A DNA stretch of 47,988 bases from a virus. Every line of letters begins with the position of its first letter. Within the stretch, counting starts at the first letter, position 1. Below the pieces are notes generated by a model. That model had not been told where the DNA came from. It did no database searches and was given only the letters and a program-made list of their open reading frames with translations. The position numbers and the translations under genes were made by a program. This document shows positions 9,487 to 16,441 of this stretch, in pieces. The stretch is taken from IMG/VR virus record IMGVR_UViG_3300047557_003911, positions 1-47,988 of that record; one strand, 5' to 3'.

Positions 9487-9973
9487 GGTTTTTGAAACCT
9501 GGGTCGACAGTTTAGATTCTGCATCACAAGAATCTTTTACTTCTTTTTGCGCAGAAAACTATTCGGTTATTGAGTGTTTTTTGTATGCAAGATTTCTCGA
9601 TTATCGTGGCAGTATCACAGCGTGTGATCTTTGGGTAACTAAGCATTACCCAAAACCAGATCATCGAAAAATACTTTTGTACGAAATCGATGAGATGCAA
9701 GAAGACATTAGAAAGCTCCGTGAAGATGTTGAAGCGGGTATTGTTAAACGTGATGCTGGTGTTGCACGTATTGCTTCTATGCAAAAAGAATTACGTGGAA
9801 CTATACAACAAATCGAACAGTATACTTCAACAAAAGATCGCAAGGGTTTATTGATGGCTGGTGCAGATCGTGCTATTCGTGAGCTTATGTTTATTTTTAA
9901 AGACGATCCCATCGAGTCCCCTTTGCATGAAGCCTCGATGAGTGTATGGGCTCGCATGCAGTTAGAAGAATAA
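9428..9973 (+). CDS. Possible terminase small subunit
   Basis: I take a TTG start at 9428 (181 residues); a GTG at 9356 would add 24 residues but overlap the previous gene by 131 nt. The first part contains a compact acidic/aromatic helical region (TWVDSLDSASQESF to WVTKHYPKP), followed by a long coiled-coil helix (about residues 65-120, LYEIDEMQEDIRKLREDVE) and a C-terminal helical part. A DNA-binding N-terminus plus oligomerising coiled coil, located just upstream of the large terminase, matches the usual small-terminase layout. I infer the function from this and could not confirm a family. Confidence 0.6.
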   Translation: MPKATKQGTIVRPNELINIEVFETWVDSLDSASQESFTSFCAENYSVIECFLYARFLDYRGSITACDLWVTKHYPKPDHRKILLYEIDEMQEDIRKLREDVEAGIVKRDAGVARIASMQKELRGTIQQIEQYTSTKDRKGLLMAGADRAIRELMFIFKDDPIESPLHEASMSVWARMQLEE

Positions 9974-10005
9974 AAGATTTAGAATAAACTAAATTCTGTA
10001 CACAA

Positions 10006-10185
10006 ATGGGTGCCAACGTAGACGCCGGTGAGTTTGCCGGTAAGTTGTCGGGTATTGTCAGAGAGATTCAGCGTAATCGCATGGGTCGTCCTGTTAATCA
10101 GCCAAAACAAAATGTCGCTGGTTCACAAGAAATCCAATTAGCAGGTTTTAATAACAAAACAGTAAATCCGCCTCAAAATGGCTAG
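10006..10185 (+). CDS. Small protein, unknown function
   Basis: This 59-residue gene starts at ATG 10006, preceded by a TAGAATAA motif at 9980-9987 and a small hairpin (ATTTAG at 9977-9982 with CTAAAT at 9989-9994). The protein has an N-terminal helix (EFAGKLSGIVREIQRNRMG) and a Gln/Asn-rich tail. Its last eight bases overlap the next gene. The overlap and spacing, more than the sequence, support it as real. Confidence 0.6.
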   Translation: MGANVDAGEFAGKLSGIVREIQRNRMGRPVNQPKQNVAGSQEIQLAGFNNKTVNPPQNG

Positions 10186-10318
10186 TAAAAAGTTGCCAGA
10201 AATACTGGCACATTTCAAGTCAAAAGGATCACAAGAAGAAAAAGCTACTGATAAAGAAAAACGTAAAGCCGCTTTAGATAAAGCACGTCAATACAAAGAA
10301 ACCAAAAAACAAAAATAA
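10178..10318 (+). CDS. Small lysine-rich protein, unknown function
   Basis: 46 residues, ATG at 10178 overlapping the preceding gene by eight bases. It is almost entirely charged and helical (EEKATDKEKRKAALDKARQY) with a basic C-terminus. It lies 30 nt before the large terminase. A nucleic-acid-binding role is plausible but unproven. Confidence 0.6.
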   Translation: MASKKLPEILAHFKSKGSQEEKATDKEKRKAALDKARQYKETKKQK

Positions 10319-10347
10319 GTTAGTATTTTAGTAACTGCTTATTTATT

Positions 10348-11874
10348 GTGCCTTCTTATCTTTATCTTGCGCATCGCCGTAACGCTAAAGCTGCTGCACA
10401 AAACCAACAGATCAAGAAGCCACGCAATCTAGAGCTCCTTCAGAAAGCAAGAGAAGATTTTGCATTTTTTTGTGAATACGTTGCAGATAAACCACCTGCT
10501 GAACACCACAGGGATTGGCATCGCCATTTTGTTACAGACGAAGATAGTTCCTGTTTAATTAAAATTGCAGGCCCAAATATTGATCTATTGGCACCTCGTG
10601 GTTCTGCAAAATCTACAGTACTTGGTTTATTGACTGCTTGGGCAATTGGTATTCATACTGCTGCCAAACTCCCGTTACAGATTCTTTATCTGTCGTATAC
10701 CGTTGATATTGCACGTTCCAAGTCTGCAACAATTAAACGAATTATTGAAAGTAAGCGATATCAAGAAGTATTTCCTACCGTTCGTCTTCTTAAGAATGTA
10801 ACCAGTAATGAATATTGGTCAATTGACCATAAATTTGCTGGAATCGACACCACAGGTGAGGAGCAATTTACTCTTTGCGCCGCAGGTCTTAAAGGTTCAG
10901 TGACCTCTAAGCGATCTCATCTTGTGATGATTGATGACGCTATTAAATCGGCTGCAGATATTGCAAATCCTGATATCCGTAAACAGATGCAGGAGAACTG
11001 GAATGCTGTGATTGCACCAACCATGTTTGAAGGCGCACGCGCAATCTGTCTTGGTACGCGTTTTCGTCATGACGACATCCATGCAACCACATTCAATGAA
11101 CAAAACAATTGGAGTCAGATTGTTTTGTCCGCCATTTATGCTGATCCTAAAACAGGTGAAGAGCGTTCTTACTGGCCAGAAATGTGGTCATTAGATTATC
11201 TAAAAGAAAAGAAACGACAAGCACCAATTGCTTTTTCGTTTCAGTACATGAACAAAATCATCAGGCAAAACGAGCTTTCGCTTGCACCTGAATTGATTGT
11301 TAAAGCAGAGATTGCAACAGAGTTTGATACGCTTGGTATCGGTGTTGACTTATCGGCTGGAACAAAAGAGAAGAATGATTACACTGTGTTTGTTCTTGGT
11401 GGCCGTATCGAAGACAAGATTCATATTATTGATTACCGGCGTATGCGCGTCATGGGCAATCTTGAAAAACTTGATGCGCTTAAAGAATTAATGAATGATT
11501 GGTCTATTCTTGGCAAAGATGAAAACGGTAATTATTTCCCAACTTTTTCAACGTGTGATGTTTGGTCGGAAGCAGTACAGTATCAGGCTTCCCTGGAAGC
11601 TGACTTCAAAAGGATTTGTTTAAATAATGAGGGTCTTTACAATATTTTGTGGCATCCAGTTAAAGGGTTTAGGGCAGATAAATTAGCTCGCTTTCGTGGC
11701 ATTATGGGTATGTTTGAAGATCGAAAGATTATCTTTAATCGTTACCGTAACTTTACTGCCATGTTTGAAGAGTTAACTAACTTTGGCGTAAGTGGGCATG
11801 ATGACTGTGTTGATGCTTTAGTTTGGCTTGTAAATGGTTTGATGAAAAAAGGTAATTTACAACTTGATTACTAA
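10348..11874 (+). CDS. terL: Terminase large subunit (ATPase and nuclease)
   Basis: 508 residues, GTG start. It is the DNA-packaging motor that pumps phage DNA into proheads through the portal and cuts it. The ATPase motifs are visible: Walker A APRGSAKST (about 82-90), Walker B HLVMIDDA (about 191-198) and the coupling motif CLGTRF (about 234-239). The RNase H-like nuclease shows its first acidic residue in GIGVDLSAG (D about 334) and a later HDDCVDAL (about 484-491). The length is usual for the family. It sits after a putative small subunit and is followed by the portal, as in most tailed phages. Confidence 0.93.
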   Translation: MPSYLYLAHRRNAKAAAQNQQIKKPRNLELLQKAREDFAFFCEYVADKPPAEHHRDWHRHFVTDEDSSCLIKIAGPNIDLLAPRGSAKSTVLGLLTAWAIGIHTAAKLPLQILYLSYTVDIARSKSATIKRIIESKRYQEVFPTVRLLKNVTSNEYWSIDHKFAGIDTTGEEQFTLCAAGLKGSVTSKRSHLVMIDDAIKSAADIANPDIRKQMQENWNAVIAPTMFEGARAICLGTRFRHDDIHATTFNEQNNWSQIVLSAIYADPKTGEERSYWPEMWSLDYLKEKKRQAPIAFSFQYMNKIIRQNELSLAPELIVKAEIATEFDTLGIGVDLSAGTKEKNDYTVFVLGGRIEDKIHIIDYRRMRVMGNLEKLDALKELMNDWSILGKDENGNYFPTFSTCDVWSEAVQYQASLEADFKRICLNNEGLYNILWHPVKGFRADKLARFRGIMGMFEDRKIIFNRYRNFTAMFEELTNFGVSGHDDCVDALVWLVNGLMKKGNLQLDY

Positions 11875-11903
11875 ATTTAGAATAAGAAAAAACATGTAGT
11901 CCA

Positions 11904-12197
11904 GTGGGTCCAGAGTATTTTGCGATTGGCTTAACTGCCATTGTTTCGGCTGTAACAGGAGGTTCCTGGGTAGCCAATAAAATCCTGGACCGGCAGCAAG
12001 AGCGGATCCAGCATGCTTTTGACTACACCAATTCCCAGAAACGTAGGATTGACATCTTGGAGGATCAAATTAATCGGATGCCAATGGAGTACGTACTCAA
12101 AGTTGATTTCTTAAGAGAGATTCAAGAAATGCATGATAATTTTCGCGAAATTAACAATAAGCTTGATAAGCTTATGGAAAAGCTTTTGTCCAAATGA
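11904..12197 (+). CDS. Small membrane-anchored coiled-coil protein (holin-like topology possible)
   Basis: 97 residues from a GTG at 11904. Residues about 4-24 are hydrophobic (YFAIGLTAIVSAVTGGSWVA), consistent with one membrane helix, and the rest is a charged coiled coil ending in Lys (INNKLDKLMEKLLSK). A TAGAATAA motif lies at 11878-11885. Its end overlaps the next start (ATGA). The single-helix-plus-charged-tail layout fits some holins or spanin-like proteins, but the lysis genes are elsewhere, so a virion role is also possible. Confidence 0.7.
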   Translation: MGPEYFAIGLTAIVSAVTGGSWVANKILDRQQERIQHAFDYTNSQKRRIDILEDQINRMPMEYVLKVDFLREIQEMHDNFREINNKLDKLMEKLLSK

Positions 12198-12379
12198 ACA
12201 GCTACATCCTTGAAGTTCAAGAAGATGAGAACGGAGAGCAGTATATTGTTTTTCCAGATGAGATAATTGAAGAGCTTGGTTGGCAAGAAGGGGATATTTT
12301 AAATTGGGATGTTAAAGGCGAAGGTATTATTTTATCTAAAGTTTATGATGCATCTGGGTATGAGGTAATAGAAGAGTAG
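12194..12379 (+). CDS. AbrB/MazE-like swapped-hairpin protein
   Basis: 61 residues. The pattern of a short strand, then VFPDEIIEELGWQEGDIL and a final strand GEGIILSKV, matches the AbrB/MazE DNA-binding fold, where the PxxxxxxLGxxxGD motif is diagnostic. Known members are antitoxins or transition-state regulators that bind DNA as dimers. No toxin-like partner is adjacent, so regulation of phage genes is more likely than a toxin-antitoxin role. The ATG overlaps the preceding stop (ATGA), so it is translationally coupled. Confidence 0.75.
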   Translation: MNSYILEVQEDENGEQYIVFPDEIIEELGWQEGDILNWDVKGEGIILSKVYDASGYEVIEE

Positions 12380-12403
12380 AATAAGTAAAAAAGTAAGATA
12401 AAG

Positions 12404-13018
12404 ATGCGTTACTTCGGTGGATTACCAACTGGGTTGGGTAATGATGCTGGTATTTTAGCTGGCAGCCCAAGTTTTCAAATTGGGCCTCGCAACCCCTTTA
12501 AGGGAATGTCGCAAGAAGAATTGAATAAACTAAAAGAATGGGATAGTCGCCCTGGAGATTTACAGAAATATTACGAACAGCAAAATCGACCGGGTCCACA
12601 ACTTCCCTTTGCTGGTTTCCCAGGAGCTATTGGGAACATGGGTGGTTTACTTGCTCAAGCTCAGAATATTGGTTCTACGGCTGGCGCATTAGGTGGAGGC
12701 ATGGGTATGAATAGCGAGCAAATGCAACGTCAAATGCAAGAAGTGCAACAACAAGGGGGTAGCCCACCCATTCAATTTGGCGTTGATATTGAAAATGAAA
12801 AAGTAAAAAATTTACGTGGTTCTGTCAATGCTCAACTTGATGCAAATCAAGCAATTCAATTTGGTGGTAATTATAATGTTCAAAACCAAACAGGAGAGTT
12901 AAACCTTGGTTATCAAACTCCTATGTTTGGTTTTGGCGTAGGTATTACGCGCACGCCAGGAGCACCAACAGCGGCCCCTGGGTATGGTTTTCAAGGCAAT
13001 GTAAAAGGTCGCTTCTGA
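12404..13018 (+). CDS. Gly/Gln-rich protein with possible beta C-terminus, unknown function
   Basis: 204 residues. The first two thirds are rich in Gly, Pro, Gln and Met (MQRQMQEVQQQGG). The C-terminal 75 residues alternate in a way that looks like beta strands (VNAQLDANQAIQFGGNYNV, then GFGVGITRTPG). A minor head protein is plausible from its place just before the portal. A TAGAATAA motif lies at 12377-12384. Confidence 0.7.
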   Translation: MRYFGGLPTGLGNDAGILAGSPSFQIGPRNPFKGMSQEELNKLKEWDSRPGDLQKYYEQQNRPGPQLPFAGFPGAIGNMGGLLAQAQNIGSTAGALGGGMGMNSEQMQRQMQEVQQQGGSPPIQFGVDIENEKVKNLRGSVNAQLDANQAIQFGGNYNVQNQTGELNLGYQTPMFGFGVGITRTPGAPTAAPGYGFQGNVKGRF

Positions 13019-13052
13019 ATCTGTTATCATAAAACTAAAAGAGAGATAACTC

Positions 13053-15365
13053 ATGTCAATGGATGCTAAGTATCGTCTCAAAGAGATGGTCGATTCTTAT
13101 CTTGAAAAAGATGGATCAATGACCGTTGATACGGGCATCATTGCGTCTCATATTGCACAGATGAAACTCTTTGGGATTCGCCAGGGAGTTGAGTTTTTCC
13201 CATCTCAAGACAACTTTGGCAATCAACGTAAAGATTTTATTGATCGTGTCCTGAAGTACAACAAGCTTGACACCAGGCTTGATTCAATTTGGGAGTATTT
13301 TCTTTGCGACGGTAAAGGCCTGTTTTACATTCGTCCTACTAAGTTTAGTTATCGTCTCTACTACTTCCGTGCTCACGAATATCGTTCATTTTATAACGTC
13401 GACGGTGAGCTGGATGAAGTGGTAATTATCTATAGCTATAAGGTGCGAAAAGGTTTTGGTGCTACGGATGGCGTCAACCTTGCCACCCTTGGAGCAGGAG
13501 GCGCAGCATTTGAGCAGGGTGCAAAACGCTATATCCGTCTAGCAATCAAATCAGATACCATTGAAGAAACTCATTCGGAAGGTGAACTTTCATTTGAGAC
13601 AACCAACTATACCGCTTTAGGTCGCACTAAAACGTTTAAGAATACTCTTGGTTTTATTCCCTGCGTAGAAATCTTTAATAACCCCAAAGGGTTTTCCAAT
13701 GAAGGTGTTGGTGAATTCGATGGGATGGCAAATCATATCGTCATTCATGATGAGATGGTGCGCACCATGCGAAAGAACGTTCAGTTCTTTGGTAATCCAA
13801 CTCTTCTTTCTTCCAGGCCAAAGAGTGATCTGATGGAAGCTGGTGGAGACGTGTCAGTCCAACGCCCATCGATTGCAGCAAACTCTGGTTTTACTGGTCT
13901 TGGTGCGTTGAGCCAGTCACGCTTTAAGGCAGATCCCATCATGCGTGGTGTGGATGGTCAGCTTCGTGTGCCACGGATTATTGCAAACCTGGAACCGAAT
14001 GATCGAGTTGGTTATATTGTTCCAGATGCTATTACAGGCGATCAAAATGCATTCGCCCGTCAGTACCGAGAGGAAATACGCACTGCACTTGGTGGTGTTG
14101 ATGAGCTTTCAATTTCTGCTGGTGTGACCGCAACTGAATATAAGTCTCTGTTTGGCCGCGTATCAGCAACATCCAAGAAAAAAGCGAATGCTATTTATAC
14201 TCATGGTATCTGCCGTTGTCTTGAATTAATTATTTACCAGGAAGAACAATTATTTAAAGATAGTCTTGCCCAAGCTGCAAAAATTGAGAAACCAATTTCG
14301 CCTTCTAAGGAATCACCGGAAGAAGAGATTGCTGCTTATGAAGAAGCATTAAAGCAATACAATGCACAGATCAAACAGCTTATGGTTGCATGTGTGGAGG
14401 CACAACAAATTCCTCCTGGTGTTCAGGGATTAATTCCTGATGGTGATGTAACCATGCTTTGGAGATGGCTAGGGCCTGTTTATGAAGATTCCACGCAGGA
14501 CATCCTGAACAACTCCATTGTGGTACGCAACCTTCAGGAATTAGGTGTTGATAGCATTGAAGCACTGAAATACCTCTTTCCGTCTAAGACGGATGAGGAA
14601 CGAGCCGAGATGTTATCTGGGTTCCCATTCAGGATGGTGAACGAATTGCAGGGTGCATACTCTGCATTCGCAAAACTAGTGGGGGGCATGATGCAGACTC
14701 CTCACCCGCAAGCACCGGATCTTCCGATGGCTGCGGATCCAAGATTGGATTTAACGCCATATCTGTATCGAACTTTAGAAGCCTTACAAAAGGAGATGAG
14801 TTATGCAGGACGCTACCGTCCAATCGATCCCACAGACGAGCCCCGCACCAGCGGCGGTGGCTCCGAGCAGCTACGTGGCGCCAGCACCAAGCAATTACCA
14901 AGCAGCTCCGGTGGCGTACCAAGCAGCAATCCAGGGTTACCAAGCAGCGACACCTCAGCCGAATATCAGTTACCAATCCGCCCCTACTCAGTACGCCCCC
15001 CAATCCCAACCGGAGGCACCGGCGGGGAATCCATGGGAATCGGCGTTCAACAAGGTGGTGAACCTGCTGAGCGCTCCAGTTCAATCCCCGTTCCAGGGGC
15101 AACCATCAGCTCCGACGATTCCGTATACCCCGGCCAATTACGGTCAGGCCAGCGCCCCAGCTATGCCCAGCTCGGCAGCGCAGACTTGGTCAACCAACCA
15201 GGCCTCATCGCCCAGCTATTCCCAAACTTCCTCGAATCCCTCCTTGGAGCAAATCGCGGATTACCTGGGGCTGAGTCAGGAGAGCCGTCAGGTAATCGAC
15301 GCGTTCGGGGTGGAAGCTCCGGCCCTTCTAAACCAGTACGCACTAAACCTGGAAGGAATGCTTGA
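13053..15365 (+). CDS. Portal protein with long low-complexity C-terminus
   Basis: 770 residues. Portals form the ring at the capsid vertex through which terminase pumps DNA. The call rests on order (after terminase, before scaffold and capsid), size, and a mixed alpha/beta core with an aromatic-rich stretch (about 85-115, FLCDGKGLFYIRPTKFSYRL) and a later helical region ending near residue 580. From residue 584 the protein is Gly/Ser/Pro/Arg rich, and this stretch is read in a second frame by the next gene for 563 nt. Either the portal really has this tail or the frame is open by composition. A GTTATC/GATAAC inverted repeat flanks the leader just before the ATG. Confidence 0.8.
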   Translation: MSMDAKYRLKEMVDSYLEKDGSMTVDTGIIASHIAQMKLFGIRQGVEFFPSQDNFGNQRKDFIDRVLKYNKLDTRLDSIWEYFLCDGKGLFYIRPTKFSYRLYYFRAHEYRSFYNVDGELDEVVIIYSYKVRKGFGATDGVNLATLGAGGAAFEQGAKRYIRLAIKSDTIEETHSEGELSFETTNYTALGRTKTFKNTLGFIPCVEIFNNPKGFSNEGVGEFDGMANHIVIHDEMVRTMRKNVQFFGNPTLLSSRPKSDLMEAGGDVSVQRPSIAANSGFTGLGALSQSRFKADPIMRGVDGQLRVPRIIANLEPNDRVGYIVPDAITGDQNAFARQYREEIRTALGGVDELSISAGVTATEYKSLFGRVSATSKKKANAIYTHGICRCLELIIYQEEQLFKDSLAQAAKIEKPISPSKESPEEEIAAYEEALKQYNAQIKQLMVACVEAQQIPPGVQGLIPDGDVTMLWRWLGPVYEDSTQDILNNSIVVRNLQELGVDSIEALKYLFPSKTDEERAEMLSGFPFRMVNELQGAYSAFAKLVGGMMQTPHPQAPDLPMAADPRLDLTPYLYRTLEALQKEMSYAGRYRPIDPTDEPRTSGGGSEQLRGASTKQLPSSSGGVPSSNPGLPSSDTSAEYQLPIRPYSVRPPIPTGGTGGESMGIGVQQGGEPAERSSSIPVPGATISSDDSVYPGQLRSGQRPSYAQLGSADLVNQPGLIAQLFPNFLESLLGANRGLPGAESGEPSGNRRVRGGSSGPSKPVRTKPGRNA

Positions 15366-15759
15366 TAGTGCCGTCGCCTGGGGGCAACGTGCACAAAATG
15401 CAATTGAAGGGTATGCTCGATTTGCTGTCAATGAGCATAGTGAAAATCTTGCTTACAATGAAATCCTGACCAATCCCGACGTTCTGAGTGATTACACTCT
15501 GAAGTTCTTTGGCCCAGAAGGTCCATACCCTGTGTATGAGAACGAGGCTCAGCTGGAGACCCGTGGTTATCCCACCGCTCCTGCTCAAGCTGCATATGGC
15601 AACTTCCCTGCACCTCCCGCCGCTGCTGCTCCCCAACAGCCTGAAAACTTCTGGGGCAGCTTTAAGCAGCAAATGGAGGTAGATCCGGCACAAGCTTGGC
15701 GTCTTCTGAATCAAGCTCAGCCTCAAGTTGTCGCAAACAAACTGTTTGTGATGGAGTAA
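14803..15759 (+). CDS. Probable scaffolding/capsid assembly protein
   Basis: 318 residues. The start at 14803 has a good ribosome binding site (AGGAG at 14791-14795) although it lies inside the portal frame. Residues 1-145 are Ala/Gln/Pro/Tyr rich and disordered; residues about 150-245 are helical (SLEQIADYLGLSQESRQVID); the C-terminus is again Pro/Ala rich followed by a helix. This disordered-helical composition and the position between portal and capsid are typical of scaffolds that shape the prohead. It has no protease signature. Function is inferred from context. Confidence 0.75.
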   Translation: MQDATVQSIPQTSPAPAAVAPSSYVAPAPSNYQAAPVAYQAAIQGYQAATPQPNISYQSAPTQYAPQSQPEAPAGNPWESAFNKVVNLLSAPVQSPFQGQPSAPTIPYTPANYGQASAPAMPSSAAQTWSTNQASSPSYSQTSSNPSLEQIADYLGLSQESRQVIDAFGVEAPALLNQYALNLEGMLDSAVAWGQRAQNAIEGYARFAVNEHSENLAYNEILTNPDVLSDYTLKFFGPEGPYPVYENEAQLETRGYPTAPAQAAYGNFPAPPAAAAPQQPENFWGSFKQQMEVDPAQAWRLLNQAQPQVVANKLFVME

Positions 15760-15763
15760 GGCC

Positions 15764-16345
15764 ATGCGTGGTCGTTTTAAGTATGGCGTACCTATTGCCG
15801 CTGGTTTAGCCACGGGTGGGTACGCCCTTTCTCAAGGTGAAGATCCAGGATCTGCTGCACTTGCTGCAGGTGCCGGTGCCCTTGGTGGAGCTGCTGGTTT
15901 ACTTGGCGCACGACTAGCCGGTAAGTACATGGCTCCGATTACAGGGCTTAGTGCAGGAGCAGTAGGAGTTCCTATTGTAGGTGCCACTTTACGCGCTTTA
16001 AATAAAGGGTCTGAAGGTGGTTTACGCCAAAAAATGGGTGCGAAACTTGCCGAAAAAGCAGAAAAGGTTGTGAACAACCCGCAAATAAAGGACTTACTTC
16101 TTGGTAACACAGAAGGCACTTCTTTTGAACGTAACATTCAAAAGGGAATTGCCGCAGCCGCAGTACCTGCTTCTGCACTTGCTGCTGGCCTTGGTGGTGT
16201 AGCACTTGGTGCTATTCCTGGCGCAGTAGGTGTACCAGGATTCCAGCAAGGTATGGCAATTGATCCAGAGTCCCCTGGATCCAGTAACACGGCAAGTGCC
16301 AAGTATGGTGTAACTCCATACGCCTCTACACAGTATTATGTGTAA
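15764..16345 (+). CDS. Glycine-zipper protein between scaffold and capsid genes
   Basis: 193 residues. Two Gly/Ala hydrophobic regions stand out: residues about 10-75 (SAALAAGAGALGGAAGLLGA and onward) and about 130-160 (AAAVPASALAAGLGGVALGA). A charged helix separates them. It starts four bases after the previous stop. It may be an internal head or membrane-active ejection protein, like the glycine-rich proteins encoded at 4055-7321; no family is recognised. Confidence 0.72.
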   Translation: MRGRFKYGVPIAAGLATGGYALSQGEDPGSAALAAGAGALGGAAGLLGARLAGKYMAPITGLSAGAVGVPIVGATLRALNKGSEGGLRQKMGAKLAEKAEKVVNNPQIKDLLLGNTEGTSFERNIQKGIAAAAVPASALAAGLGGVALGAIPGAVGVPGFQQGMAIDPESPGSSNTASAKYGVTPYASTQYYV

Positions 16346-16363
16346 CTAAAGCACAGTACCTGC

Positions 16364-16431
16364 TAAAATTTGTGTTAGATAAGACTTAAATGTCTTTATC
16401 TTTCACCCGATAAAAACATCGACACTGGAGG
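16364..16431 (+). promoter_or_regulatory. Leader of the capsid gene: -10-like box, hairpin and ribosome binding site
   Basis: The 96-nt gap before the capsid start holds a TAAAAT box at 16364-16369, an imperfect hairpin (AGATAAGAC near 16376-16384 with GTCTTTATCT at 16391-16400) and a strong GGAGG at 16427-16431, ten bases before the GTG at 16442. The binding site supports the GTG, rather than the TTG at 17296, as the translation start of the capsid gene. Confidence 0.6.
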
Positions 16432-16441
16432 ATAAACCAAG

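Noticed and set aside
12194-12379. MazE-type antitoxin of a toxin-antitoxin pair
   Set aside because: No small toxin-like gene is adjacent; neighbours are packaging and head genes, so I keep only the fold assignment.
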